Shown: positions 44,155 through 54,082 of the stretch, in pieces | Numbering within the stretch: the stretch's first letter is position 1 | How the letters are laid out: each line of letters opens with the position of its first letter | Assembly (NCBI RefSeq): GCF_000473065.1 | Contig: NZ_AXAZ01000009.1 | Span: 62,001 to 126,000, forward strand | Length of the DNA stretch: 64,000 bases | Direction of reading: 5' to 3' | Origin: Bradyrhizobium sp. WSM1743 | GTDB lineage: Bacteria > Pseudomonadota > Alphaproteobacteria > Rhizobiales > Xanthobacteraceae | Translations under genes and position numbers: made by a program | The notes under the pieces: generated by a model | The model's input: only the letters and a program-made list of their open reading frames with translations | Database searches by the model: none | Told to the model about the DNA's origin: nothing

Positions 44155-44973
44155 GTGTCCCCGTCCGCACAGCTAGGCTTCCTCGTGCTGATTAACTTCA
44201 CGCTCGCGCCCGTCGAAGAGATTGTCCCTTGGGGAGAGCCGGGTAGCTATCGCCTCCATTGGTTCGGCTTAACCTACGGCGAATATTGGATACAAGCCGG
44301 CGAAGCCTCGCTGTTCGAGTACAGCGATCACGCGCGGGGCGTCGCTGCAGAGCGCTATTGTAGCTATCAAGTCGTTCGTCTCTACGAAGACTTGATGGAC
44401 ATGCTCCCCTACATCCTCGAGACAGTTCCTGCTCCGCTCGTACCCTACGTCTCCGGCGAACGGGCGAGAATCTTGCGAAATGCTTGTGACGTGTGGTGTG
44501 AGAGACACGACGGCGCCCCTGATGCCGATCGCCTCTATGAATTCGCTGACGCGGCGGTCGCGTGGAGCGGAAAGCGTCATCTTGATAGTTCCTACCTAGC
44601 TCCGCCTGCCGATATCGCAATTTGGTCCGATGAAGAGCGTGTGCACATCGAATGGGATAACCGCGACCGACAATTCCAGGGGAAACCGGCGTGGTCAGCG
44701 ATTCTCGGCTCGCATCAAATGTCGCGAGCCGAATTCATCGACGGGATGAAGTCGTTTCACGACCGGCTCATGGAGCAGATGGCGGCCCGGGTCGATCAGG
44801 TCGTGTCAGGCTGTCTTTCGTCCGAGATAGAAATCGATTTGCCGGGATTGATAAGGGAGCACGAACAACGCACACGATCGTTCGATGCTGCCTTGAAGGT
44901 TGTTCCGGCTACCGACTGGCAGCAAGCCGAAACAGCTGTCGGTGAAATCCTCACCGCGCGGGACGGGGTCTAA
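44155..44973 (+). CDS. DUF5984-family protein of unknown function
   Basis: About 272 residues, soluble, acidic, rich in Trp and Tyr. The opening LAPVEEIVPWGEPGSYRLHWFGLTYGEYWIQAG followed by LFEYSD and YCSYQVVRLYEDLMDMLPYILE is what I associate with DUF5984 (quoted in parts). A second conserved patch is IAIWSDEERVHIEWDNRD. GTG at 44155 is the longest start; GTG at 44185, nearer the homology, is equally possible. Its G+C is visibly below that of its neighbours, and it separates the prfB unit from an EamA gene, which suggests arrival by transfer. Members are scattered in many phyla and often sit in variable regions, where an immunity or toxin-linked role has been supposed but not shown. Confidence 0.7.
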   Translation: MSPSAQLGFLVLINFTLAPVEEIVPWGEPGSYRLHWFGLTYGEYWIQAGEASLFEYSDHARGVAAERYCSYQVVRLYEDLMDMLPYILETVPAPLVPYVSGERARILRNACDVWCERHDGAPDADRLYEFADAAVAWSGKRHLDSSYLAPPADIAIWSDEERVHIEWDNRDRQFQGKPAWSAILGSHQMSRAEFIDGMKSFHDRLMEQMAARVDQVVSGCLSSEIEIDLPGLIREHEQRTRSFDAALKVVPATDWQQAETAVGEILTARDGV

Positions 44974-45063
44974 CCGCGCCCGAGGTGGGCTGCCATAGAC
45001 CTCGCTCGCCGGTCGATTGGGGCCGTATAGTCCTGATTGCCACAGCTTCTCGATGCGCCGCAC

Positions 45064-45975
45064 ATGACAGTGAACGACAACCGGATCGATGCGCGCGACT
45101 GGTCGCTGCTCGCGGTGCTCTCCATCCTCTGGGGTGGCTCGTTCTTCTTCAACGGCGCGGCCTTGCGGGAATTGCCGCCGCTGACGCTGGTGTTCCTGCG
45201 TGTCGCGCTGGGCGCGGCCATCCTCGTGCCGTTGCTCCGCATGCAGGGGATCGGCTTTCCCAAGGACCTGACTGGCTGGACGCCGTTCGTCGCGATCGGG
45301 CTGCTCAACAACGTCATCCCGTTCTCGCTCATCGTGATCGGCCAGACGTTCATTCCGAGCGGGCTGGCGTCGATCCTGAACGCGACCACGCCGATGTTCA
45401 CGGTGGTGGTGATGATTGCAGCGGGCGAGGAGGCCTTGCAGATCCGCCGCGTGGCCGGCGTAGCGTTGGGCCTTGCCGGCGTGATCCTTCTGCGCGGATG
45501 GGGCTTCGAGACGAGGCCGGGGCAGGGGCTCGGCATCCTGCTCTGCCTCGGCGGCGCATTGAGCTATGGCTTTGCGGCACTGGCGGCACGGCGATTGCTG
45601 AAGGACGCAGCGCCGCTGGGGACGGCGACATTTCAACTGATGGCGTCGGCCGTGATGATGGCGGCCGTCGCCGGCGTTATAGAACGGCCATGGCAGCTAT
45701 CGGTACCGAGCCTTACGACCTGGCTCGCCGTGCTTGGCCTCGCCGCGCTGTCGACGGCGCTGGCCTACATCGTCTTCTTCGAGATCCTGCGACGCTCCGG
45801 CGCGACCAATGTCATGCTGGTGACGCTGCTCATTCCCGTCACCGCCATCCTGCTGGGGTGGCTGGTGCTGGGTGAGCCGATATCCACGCGTGAGATCGCG
45901 GGCGCGATCGTCATTGGCAGCGCGCTGCTGGTGATTGACGGGCGTGCACTCGGCTTGCTGCGCCGTGGCGCGTGA
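45064..45975 (+). CDS. EamA-family (DMT superfamily) permease
   Basis: 303 residues, ten predicted helices in two EamA halves: LLAVLSILWGGSFFFNGAALRELPPLTLVFLRV begins the first (shown in part) and GLGILLCLGGALSYGFAALAARR the second. IVIGQTFIPSGLASILNATTPM and LIPVTAILLGWLVLGE are typical. The frame starts with a TTG at 45037, but ATG 45064 (MTVNDN) lies closer to the first helix. Convergent with the M23 gene. Substrate unknown; it is not a close copy of the permease at 3492. Confidence 0.9.
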   Translation: MTVNDNRIDARDWSLLAVLSILWGGSFFFNGAALRELPPLTLVFLRVALGAAILVPLLRMQGIGFPKDLTGWTPFVAIGLLNNVIPFSLIVIGQTFIPSGLASILNATTPMFTVVVMIAAGEEALQIRRVAGVALGLAGVILLRGWGFETRPGQGLGILLCLGGALSYGFAALAARRLLKDAAPLGTATFQLMASAVMMAAVAGVIERPWQLSVPSLTTWLAVLGLAALSTALAYIVFFEILRRSGATNVMLVTLLIPVTAILLGWLVLGEPISTREIAGAIVIGSALLVIDGRALGLLRRGA

Positions 45976-46033
45976 GCTCCCGGCCGCCGGTTTGCGTCTG
46001 GCTCTCCCGCTCCGAAAGAGAGAAGCGCAAGCC

Positions 46034-47389
46034 TTAGCCCGCGCTGAGCCGCACGCCGGCGCGCAGAAATTTCTGCGGGTCCACGGCTTCGCCTTCAATG
46101 CGCGTCTCATAGTGCAGATGCGGACCGGTGGAACGGCCGGTCGAACCGACGAGCCCGACGACCTGGCCGATCTTCACGATCTCGCCGACTCTGACATTGA
46201 TCTCGGAGAGATGTCCGTAGCGGGTCGAAAGCCCGTTGCCGTGGTCGACCTCGACCATGCGGCCGTAGCCGCCGGACCAGCCGGCGGAAACCACCTTGCC
46301 GTAGGCGGTGGCGCGGACGGGGTCACCCGTGGCGGCGCGGAAATCGAGGCCGGTGTGCATCGCGGGCCGGCCCAGGAACGGATCGCTGCGCACGCCGAAG
46401 CCGGAGGTGAACTCGACCTCGCCGATGACGGGCTTGCGATAGGGCACCAGCGCCAGCGTGCGGTTGAGACGGTCCATCTCGGCGCGCGTGGTGTTGATGC
46501 GATAGAGCTGCTTCTCGAACGGGCCGGCATTGGCCGTCAGCTTGACGGGGACGAACGGCCCGCCCATCGCGGTGCGCGGCACGGCGTCTTCGAGATGGGC
46601 AAGGTTCAAGCCGAGATCGCTGACCACGCCGCGCATCCGGCGCATGCGTGAATCCATGCTTTCCTCAACGGCGTTGAGCGCCGCCATCTGGCGCCGCTCG
46701 ACCTGATCAAGCGACGTCGTGAGCCGGACCAGGACGTTGTCGAAACCCTGGTTCTTGGCGAATTGGCTGGTCGGCGCCGCCACGACGGTCGGCGCGCGCG
46801 ATTCGAGGCGTGCTTCGCGATCCGGCGGCGCCACGAAGATGACGGTGTCGCTGATCGGCGACGGCTTTGGCGTGGTCTGGCTCGAATCGCCGCGCTGCGG
46901 GGCGGAGCGGGGAATCGAGCCGGTCACGTCAGGCATGGCCCCGAGCGCCGTCGCCCGGGACTCCAGCGCCGTCTGGCGCTTCATGATCTGGTCGAGCTTC
47001 TGGTCGAACTGCTCCTGGTCGAGCAGCTGGCGGCTGGTGGTGCGGTCGACCTTGGCGCGCAGCTCGGCGATGCGATCCTCATAGGCGTATTGCATCTCGG
47101 CCTGGCGGGCGATCAGCCGGGTGAGGACGTCATCACGGAACGCAAAATAGGTGGCCGTCGCGGCCGACCACAGCCCGAGCAGCACGATCGTGCCGACCAC
47201 GATCCAGAACACCACGGGGCCAAAGCGGACCTGCTTGCCGGCATGGACGATGGTGTAGGCATCGTCGGTCGCGGGAAGGGGAATCGCGGTTGCGGCCGCC
47301 GCGGCGGCCGGTCGGCGCTGGAAGGCCCGTCCGTGGTCGTGTGGATGATGTTTGGGGTACTGCGAATATTGGGCAGAACTTTTCGACAT
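46034..47389 (-). CDS. Membrane-anchored M23 peptidoglycan endopeptidase
   Basis: 451 residues. N-terminal cytoplasmic stretch with His/Pro/Tyr, one membrane helix (VVFWIVVGTIVLLGLWSAATATYFAF), two coiled-coil regions (residues about 95-150 and 205-275), and a C-terminal LytM/M23 domain. The zinc ligands are the His and Asp of MHTGLDFRAATGDPV and the HLH of TGPHLHYETRIEG. Such proteins cut peptide cross-bridges during growth or activate amidases, and the coiled coil fits the latter. ATG at 47389 (MSKSSAQY) has GGGAG six bases upstream, better than the GTG at 47395. Downstream of bcp, 111 bases apart. Confidence 0.93.
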   Translation of the reverse strand: MSKSSAQYSQYPKHHPHDHGRAFQRRPAAAAAATAIPLPATDDAYTIVHAGKQVRFGPVVFWIVVGTIVLLGLWSAATATYFAFRDDVLTRLIARQAEMQYAYEDRIAELRAKVDRTTSRQLLDQEQFDQKLDQIMKRQTALESRATALGAMPDVTGSIPRSAPQRGDSSQTTPKPSPISDTVIFVAPPDREARLESRAPTVVAAPTSQFAKNQGFDNVLVRLTTSLDQVERRQMAALNAVEESMDSRMRRMRGVVSDLGLNLAHLEDAVPRTAMGGPFVPVKLTANAGPFEKQLYRINTTRAEMDRLNRTLALVPYRKPVIGEVEFTSGFGVRSDPFLGRPAMHTGLDFRAATGDPVRATAYGKVVSAGWSGGYGRMVEVDHGNGLSTRYGHLSEINVRVGEIVKIGQVVGLVGSTGRSTGPHLHYETRIEGEAVDPQKFLRAGVRLSAG

Positions 47390-47500
47390 CGGCACTCCCG
47401 CGCCGGTCGGATGGGTTCCTTGCGGCCTAATTGCCGCAGCAATCTGGGCCGGTCATGGTTAATTTTCCGGAAACGGGAGCATTCGAATTTAAAGGACTGG

Positions 47501-48190
47501 TTAAAGACTTCTTGCCGCTTCCAGCACCTCATAGGCATGGCCGTCGACCCGGACATTGCGCCAGACCCGGGCCACTTTGCCGTCGGCCTCGACTAACACC
47601 GTGGTACGAAGAATCCCCAGGAAGTTCTTGCCATACATGGATTTTTGGCCCCAGGCGCCATAGGCCTGCAGCATCTCATGTTTCTCATCCGAGATGAGGG
47701 GCACGCCAAGCTTGTGCTTGTCGCGGAATTTCTCCTGGGCCTTTAACGGATCGGCGGAGATGCCGAGCACGGCGGTGCCGGCGGCAGCGAAGTCGCCGGC
47801 CAGGCGGGTGAAATCGATCGCCTCCCTTGTGCAGCCGGGGGTGTCGGCCCGGGGGTAGAAGAACAGGACGAGCTTTCGGCCGGCATAGTCCGCCAATGTG
47901 ACCACGTCGCCGCCGTCGCGGGGCAGGCGGAACGCGGGGGCCTTTTGGCCCTCGGCCAAGCCCGACTTCGCCGCAGCGGGTGGGGAGGCCGATTTGGATG
48001 ACTTTAACTGTTTCGATGCGGCCTCATGTGATCCTGCTTTTGCTATGGTCCCGGTTGATTTGCTTGCCGGTGTCCGCTGTGTTTTCGCGGACCTTGCTTG
48101 AGTTGATGCCCGCGTTTTTGCGGTCTTCGTTTTGGCGGTCGGACTGCCGGAGGACGTTTTGGACGATTTCTTTCGGGATTTCTTGGACAT
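47501..48190 (-). CDS. bcp: Peroxiredoxin (BCP/PrxQ type) with lysine-rich N-terminal tail
   Basis: 229 residues. Residues about 82-229 are a thiol peroxidase of the PrxQ class: FRLPRDGGDVVTLADYAGRKLVLFFYPRADTPGCTREA carries the peroxidatic Cys (quoted in halves elsewhere), and the TxxC motif is intact. Unusual is the first 80 residues: a Lys/Ser/Thr/Ala-rich, disordered stretch (KKSRKKSSKTSSGS; AKTKTAKTRASTQ) like histone H1 tails and rhizobial H1-like proteins. ATG 48190 with AAGGAAGG before it is the natural start, so the tail is translated. It could bind nucleic acid or acidic surfaces. Divergent from the AsmA-like gene. Confidence 0.9.
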   Translation of the reverse strand: MSKKSRKKSSKTSSGSPTAKTKTAKTRASTQARSAKTQRTPASKSTGTIAKAGSHEAASKQLKSSKSASPPAAAKSGLAEGQKAPAFRLPRDGGDVVTLADYAGRKLVLFFYPRADTPGCTREAIDFTRLAGDFAAAGTAVLGISADPLKAQEKFRDKHKLGVPLISDEKHEMLQAYGAWGQKSMYGKNFLGILRTTVLVEADGKVARVWRNVRVDGHAYEVLEAARSL

Positions 48191-48481
48191 ACGCCTTCCT
48201 TTCGACGCTTTCGGCGGGTCAACCGAAGCGGTATTGCAGCTCTCGTCCGGCGTGCCGGAATCGCGCCCTCGGCTGGGCAAGTCTGGCGACGCCGGAGTAT
48301 GGTTACAAGGAATTCCACGCACCACCCCACTGCTCGTTGAACGCGCTCCCGGGGCGAAATGACGAACAGCAGGAATATTCGAGGTATGGCGGCAGTGCCG
48401 GCGCAGGGAGCTTCACCTCCCGCGAACGGCTGCGGTCCCGGCGGCGCTCAATCCTATGATGGGCGCCTGTATCGAGAGGCA

Positions 48482-51400
48482 ATGGCAAGGAATACGTCGC
48501 CCCAGGACTACAACCGGGATTTCGATCGGCGCGGCGGCCAATATGAGCCGCAGGAATGGGACGACGCCGACTGGGATCCGGATCAGGAAGCGGCGGCGGG
48601 CTATCGCGCACGCCGGCTGCTGGCGCGTTCCGGTTCGGGCTTCCATCGGTTCGGTGACGGATTCGGCGCGTTGCGCCGCTGGGTGGGTGGCGGTCGCTGG
48701 CTGAAGCGCATGGGCGTGGTCGTCGGCACCCTGATCGTCATTTTTGTCGGCTGCTTTGGTGCACTGTGGTGGCGGCTCGGCGCCGGTCCCATCAATCTGG
48801 ACATCGCAACGCCGTGGCTGGCCGCCGCGATCGAGGACAATATCGGCCACGGCAACACGGTTGAGATCGGCGGCACCCAGATCGAGCGCGCCGGGCGGGT
48901 CCGCATCGCCGTCCGCATCCGGGACATCATCGTTCGCGATCGCGATCACGCCATCGTCGCCAGCGCGCCGAAGGCCGAGGTGAAGCTGTCAGGCGCGGCC
49001 CTCTTGATGGGGCACCTCCGTGCCGAGAGCCTCAATCTCGTCGATGCCGAGCTCGCAATCCGCATTGCGCCTGACGGCACCGTCACTGTGTCCGCCGGCG
49101 ATACCGCAAAGCCGCTGGCGACCGGCGTCGCGTCCAAGAAGGACGCGGGCCTGCCGCCGACATTCCCGCGTAACGGTGTCCCGCCGCCGCCATTCGCGAC
49201 CGCGCCTGCGAGCCCGGAGGTATCACAGGCCACACCGCAGGCGACCGCGCAGAGCGGCATCCTCCAGGGACTCGATTGGCTCGACAGTTTGAGCATGACC
49301 GGACTCGACGGCCAGAACCTCAACGAGATCGGTCTGAAGAACGGCAATCTGATCGTCGACGATCAGCAGCGCGGCAGCAAATGGTCGTTTGAGAACATCA
49401 CGCTCAGCCTGCGCCGGCCGAGCCGTGGCGGCGTCGCGCTCAGCCTCGGCGAGGAGGGCGTGCGTCCGTGGATGCTGCGCGCCACGATCGGCCCAGCCGA
49501 GAACGGCGTGCGCTCGGTCGACATCAAGGCCGACAAAGTCTCGACCTCCAACATCTTGTTGGCGCTGCGGGTGAAGGACCTCACCTACACCGCCGACCTG
49601 CCGCTGACGGGCGAGCTCAAGGGCGAGCTCGGCCGCGACGGCGTGCCGACGTTTTTCCGCGGCAAGATCGCGGTCGGCGCCGGCAACATCATCGATACCG
49701 ACACGCCCGACTATCCCATGGCAATCGACTCGGCCGAGATCAATCTCGAGTGGGATGCGAACCGGCGGGTGCTGGTCGCACCATTCAAGATTCTCTCCGG
49801 CGCGAACCGCCTGACGCTGCTGGGTCATCTGGAGCCGCCCAACGGCACGACCAATGACTGGCAGCTCGGCTTCAGCGGCGGTTCGATCCTGCTCGGCGGC
49901 ATCGACAACGAGCCGCCGCTCGTCTTCAACCGCATCGCCATCGGCTTCCGCTTCGACACCGACCACAAGCGCATCTTGCTGACACAGGCCGATGTCTCCA
50001 ACGGCGAGATCGGCGTCGCCGGCACCGGGGCCATCGACTATTCCGGCGAGCCGCGGCTCACTCTCGGCTTTGCAGGAACGCCGATGTCGGCCTCCGCCCT
50101 GAAGCGGATGTGGCCGACGCTGATCGTCCCCGAATTGCGTGAATGGGTGATCGAACGGATCGAGCGCGGAACGCTGCAGCGCATCGAGATCGGCGTCAAC
50201 TCGCCGACGAGGAACCTGCCGCGCAAGGGCCCGCCCATTCCGGACGACGGCCTGTCGGTGAATATCGTCGCAAGCGGCGTCGCAGTCCGCCCCGTGGATG
50301 GCATGCCGGTGGTGCGCGATGCTGATTTGAAGGCGCGCGTGACCGGGCGCACCGCGACCGTAAACATCGGGCAGGGCGTTGCGGATACGCCCTCGGGTCG
50401 CAAGGTCACGATCTCCGACTTCGTGTTCGAGGTACCTGACATGGCGCCCAAGCCGTCGCCGTCGCGGAGCAGGTTCCGTGTCGAAGGCCCGGTGCCTGCA
50501 GCCGCTGAGATGCTTGCCAATGATCGGCTGAGCGATCTGTCGGCAACAGTCGTCGATCCCAACACCAGCAAGGGAACGTTCTCCGCGAACATCCAGCTCG
50601 GCATGCCGGTCAAGGGCGAGCTGACCAAGGCTGACACCACTTATGCCGTCACCGCCGAGCTCAACGGCTTTGCCGCCGACAAGCTGGTGATGAACCAGAA
50701 GCTGGAGGCCAACAACCTCAAGATATCAGCCAATAATCAGGGCTATCAGGTCAAGGGCGACGTCAAGATCAACGGCCAGGCAGCTTCGCTCGACTATCGC
50801 AAGCCGGCCGAGGGCGATGCGGATGTCAGATTGCAGACGACGCTGGACGATGCCAGCCGCGCACGTCTCGGCTTCGATCTCAGCCCCGCCGTCAGCGGAT
50901 CGCTGCCGATCAAGCTGTCCGGCAAGATCGCCAGCGGTCCAGAGCAGACGACGAAGCTCGGCGTCGAGGCCGATCTGACTTCGGTCAGGCTCGACAACAT
51001 TCTGCCCGGCTGGGTCAAGCTGCCGGGTAAATCGGGCAAGGCCACTTTCAAGGTGGTGCCGACGGCGCAATCGACGCGGCTGGAAGACATCGTCATCGAA
51101 GGCGGCGGCGCCTCGATCAAGGGCTCGCTTGAAGTTGATGCGAACGGCGAGCTCATGAACGTGAATTTTCCGACCTATTCGCCGTCTGACGGCGACAAGA
51201 CCTCATTGAAGGCCGAACGCGGTCAGGACGGCGTGCTGCGCGGCACCATGCGCGGCGACGTCTTTGATGGCCGTGGCTTCCTGAAATCGGCAATCTCGGG
51301 CAATTCGAAGGATGACGGCAAGAACAAGATGAAGAACGTCGATTTCGATATCGACGTGAAGCTCGGTGCCGTCGCCGGCTTCAACGGCGAGGCGATGCGC

Positions 51401-52195
51401 AGCGTCGATGCCAAGATGTCGAAACGCAACGGCGCGATCAAAGCCTTCACACTCAGCGGCAAGATCGGCCGCGACACGCCGGTGGCAGCCGATCTACGCG
51501 GCGGCCGTGCGCAGGGCAACCGCGAGGTGATCTACCTCCAGACCAACGATGCCGGCGCGCTGCTGCGCTTCACCGACACCTACACCAAGGCGGTCGGCGG
51601 CCAGATGGTGGTGGCGATGGAGCCGCCGACCTCCGAGCCGAACACGGCGCGCGAGGGCCTCATCAATGTGCGCGACTTCACGGTGAAGGGCGAGGCGCAG
51701 CTCGAGCGCGTCGCGGCAGGCGCGCCGAACGGGACCGGCAACGGCGTCTCCTTCAGCGCGCTGCGCGCCGAGTTCACCCGGCAGAACGGCGCGCTCACGA
51801 TCCGCGACGGCGTGGTCAAGGGGCCGATGATCGGCGCCACCATCGAGGGCTCGATCGACTATCCCGGCAACCAGGTCTGCATGAGCGGCACCTTCGTACC
51901 GATGTATGGCGTCAACAACATCTTCGGCCAGATCCCGTTGTTCGGCATCTTCCTCGGCGGCGGCAACAACGAAGGGCTGATCGGCGTGACCTACGAGGTC
52001 GTCGGCACACCGGCCGCGCCGGTGATGCGCGTCAATCCGATCTCGGCAATGGCGCCGGGCCTGTTCCGCAAGATCTTCGAGTTCAACACCGGCAAGCAGA
52101 ACTCGCCGTTCGAGGAATTCCCGTCGCAGTCCAACGACGGCTCGACCGGATCGACGCGCCAGCTCTCGAGCGGCTGCAGCCTCGCGCGGCGGTAG
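48482..52195 (+). CDS. Very large AsmA-like / DUF3971 envelope protein
   Basis: About 1237 residues. A cytoplasmic N-terminus with many Asp and Arg, one membrane helix (MGVVVGTLIVIFVGCFGALWW), then a long periplasmic beta-rich chain of AsmA/YhdP type: the VEIGGTQIERAGRVRIAVRIRDI repeat-like start, DUF3971 in the middle, and a C-terminal AsmA-like part (GLINVRDFTVKGEAQLERVAAGAP; VVKGPMIGATIEGSIDYPGNQVCMSGTFVP). Proteins of this group form rod-like bridges for phospholipids between the inner and outer membranes. Starts at 48482 (MARNTSPQD) or 48359; I prefer the former because the first 41 residues are low complexity. Divergent from bcp. Confidence 0.88.
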   Translation: MARNTSPQDYNRDFDRRGGQYEPQEWDDADWDPDQEAAAGYRARRLLARSGSGFHRFGDGFGALRRWVGGGRWLKRMGVVVGTLIVIFVGCFGALWWRLGAGPINLDIATPWLAAAIEDNIGHGNTVEIGGTQIERAGRVRIAVRIRDIIVRDRDHAIVASAPKAEVKLSGAALLMGHLRAESLNLVDAELAIRIAPDGTVTVSAGDTAKPLATGVASKKDAGLPPTFPRNGVPPPPFATAPASPEVSQATPQATAQSGILQGLDWLDSLSMTGLDGQNLNEIGLKNGNLIVDDQQRGSKWSFENITLSLRRPSRGGVALSLGEEGVRPWMLRATIGPAENGVRSVDIKADKVSTSNILLALRVKDLTYTADLPLTGELKGELGRDGVPTFFRGKIAVGAGNIIDTDTPDYPMAIDSAEINLEWDANRRVLVAPFKILSGANRLTLLGHLEPPNGTTNDWQLGFSGGSILLGGIDNEPPLVFNRIAIGFRFDTDHKRILLTQADVSNGEIGVAGTGAIDYSGEPRLTLGFAGTPMSASALKRMWPTLIVPELREWVIERIERGTLQRIEIGVNSPTRNLPRKGPPIPDDGLSVNIVASGVAVRPVDGMPVVRDADLKARVTGRTATVNIGQGVADTPSGRKVTISDFVFEVPDMAPKPSPSRSRFRVEGPVPAAAEMLANDRLSDLSATVVDPNTSKGTFSANIQLGMPVKGELTKADTTYAVTAELNGFAADKLVMNQKLEANNLKISANNQGYQVKGDVKINGQAASLDYRKPAEGDADVRLQTTLDDASRARLGFDLSPAVSGSLPIKLSGKIASGPEQTTKLGVEADLTSVRLDNILPGWVKLPGKSGKATFKVVPTAQSTRLEDIVIEGGGASIKGSLEVDANGELMNVNFPTYSPSDGDKTSLKAERGQDGVLRGTMRGDVFDGRGFLKSAISGNSKDDGKNKMKNVDFDIDVKLGAVAGFNGEAMRSVDAKMSKRNGAIKAFTLSGKIGRDTPVAADLRGGRAQGNREVIYLQTNDAGALLRFTDTYTKAVGGQMVVAMEPPTSEPNTAREGLINVRDFTVKGEAQLERVAAGAPNGTGNGVSFSALRAEFTRQNGALTIRDGVVKGPMIGATIEGSIDYPGNQVCMSGTFVPMYGVNNIFGQIPLFGIFLGGGNNEGLIGVTYEVVGTPAAPVMRVNPISAMAPGLFRKIFEFNTGKQNSPFEEFPSQSNDGSTGSTRQLSSGCSLARR

Positions 52196-52262
52196 GAGAG
52201 GGGCGGCCTTCGTTGCAGCTCGAACGCGAGAGGTTGGCTCGCCGCTAGGGAAAAGGTGTGCT

Positions 52263-52394
52263 CCCTCTCTCGCTTGCGGGAGAGGGTTGGGGAGAGGGTG
52301 TTTCCGCAATGGGACAATCCCCAAGAGGAGAAAGCCCTCACCCGGCGCTTTCGCGCCGACCTCTCCCGCAAGGCTTGCGGGAGAGGTGAACGAG
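52263..52394. repeat. Dispersed palindromic intergenic repeat, copy B
   Basis: Same element as at 32671: CCCTCTCTCGC-TTGC-GGGAGAGGG, then a nine-base GTTGGGGAG insertion, GTGTTTCCGCAATGGGACAATCC, CCCTCACCCGGCGC, and a closing arm. Placed between the AsmA-like stop and the chemoreceptor stop (convergent genes). Confidence 0.75.
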
Positions 52395-52397
52395 CGC

Positions 52398-54082
52398 CTA
52401 CGCCGCGCGAACACCTGCCAGGAACGTGCCGACTTCGCCCGAGAGCTGCTCGGCCTGCTTGGAGAGGCTCGATGCTGCTGCGAGCACCATGCCGGCGGCG
52501 TTGCCGGTCTCGTTGGCGGCGGTCGAGACGCCGCCGATATTGGTGGTGACCTCCTTGGTCGCCTCCGCGGTCTGCGAGACGCTGCGGGCGATCTCGGCGG
52601 TGGCGGCGCCTTGCTCCTCGATGGCAGCTCCAATCGAGGTGGCGATGCGGCTGACCTCCTCGATGGTGGCGGTGATGCCGCCGATGGCGTCCACCGCTTC
52701 CTTGGTCGCGCCCTGGATCTGGGCGATCTTGTCGCCGATCTCGCGGGTGGCTTCCGCGGTCTGGCTCGCCAGCGACTTCACCTCGGAGGCGACGACGGCA
52801 AAGCCGCGGCCGGCTTCGCCGGCGCGTGCGGCCTCGATGGTGGCGTTGAGCGCGAGCAGATTGGTCTGTGCCGCGATGCTGGAGATCAGCTCAGCCACGT
52901 GCTCGATCTGCTGGGCCCCGTCGGACAGCGCGCGCACGATGGTGTCGGTGCGGCGGGCGCTCTCGACGGCGCGGCCGGTGACCTCGGCGGATTGCGCGAC
53001 CTGACGGCTGATCTCGGTGATGGAGGAGGAGAGCTCTTCAGCAGCAGCCGCGACGATCTGGACGCGCTGGCTGGCCTCCGTGGCGGCGGAGCCGACCACG
53101 GCGGCGCGGCGGTTGGTGCCTTCGGCGGTCGACGACATCGACTTGGCGGTGGTCTCCAATTCACCGGAGCCGGAGGCCATCAGGCCGACGAGCTGGCCGA
53201 CGGAGGCATCGAAGCGGTCGGCAAGCGCGATCAGGGCGTCGCGCTTCTCCTGCTCGCTGCGGGCCTTGGCGGCGACCTGCTCGGCCTCCAGATTGCGTGC
53301 TGTGAGCGCAGTCTGCCTGAGGACTTCGAGCGTCTCGGCCATGCGGCCGATCTCGTCGCCGCGATCGGTCTCCTCGACCGGCTTGTCGATGGCGCCTGCG
53401 GAAATCTCCTGCATGCGGCTCTTCTGGCGGTCGAGCGCGCCGAGCACGTCGCGGGCGATCAGCCAGGACAGCGTCGCCATCAGCAGCATCAGGCCGATGC
53501 CGACCGCGCCGAGCTCCAGCGTCAGCGCGCGCACCTCGGCGTCGATGTCGTCGACATAGAGGCCGTAGCTGATGGTCACGTTCCAGGGTGCGAATTTGCG
53601 TGCGAACACGGTCTTGCGGACCGGCTCGGTCTGGCCGGGACGGGGATAGAGATATGAGGTCACGCCGCCCTGCGCGGTCTCGCTGCCGGCCTTGATATCA
53701 GCACGCCATTGGAATCCTTCGCGCCGGTGATCTTGCCTTCGAGCTGCTGATTGGCGCCGTTCACGACCAGCGAGCTGTCCTGATTATAGACAACCGGGTA
53801 GCCCTGGCCGGCGTTGAAGCTCATGCGGCGGCCACGCTGGTTGAACAAGGTCTTGGCCTCGGCCGGCGTCAGCTTGCCGGCGGTCACTTCGTCCTGAAGC
53901 GATTGTGCGTAGTTGTAGAGGAGCTCCACCGCGATCCGCATCTGCTGGACGCGATCCTCCATCATGCGGCTCTTGCTGAGCACGGCCGATACGCCGATGA
54001 TGGCAGTGACTGTGAGAGCCGCAAGGCAGACCATGCTCGCAAGCTTGGTGCGGATCTTCAGACGGCTCAGCAGCTTCATCAC
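52398..54082 (-). pseudogene. Methyl-accepting chemotaxis protein with a frameshift in its Cache domain
   Basis: Two minus-strand frames together make one chemoreceptor of about 560 residues. 53660-54082 gives the N-terminal helix (LASMVCLAALTVTAIIGVSAVL) and most of an sCache sensor ([21 protein letters not shown]). 52398-53663 continues with [16 protein letters not shown] sequence, the second helix ([18 protein letters not shown]), HAMP and the signalling domain ([30 protein letters not shown], in parts). The break is at about 53697-53702, where one base seems missing between GTGCT and GATATC on the minus strand. The first frame stops at a TGA inside GTGA, which would let the second restart at GTG, but the product would lack a sensor. 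Either true decay or a sequencing error; the rest is intact. Confidence 0.8.
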
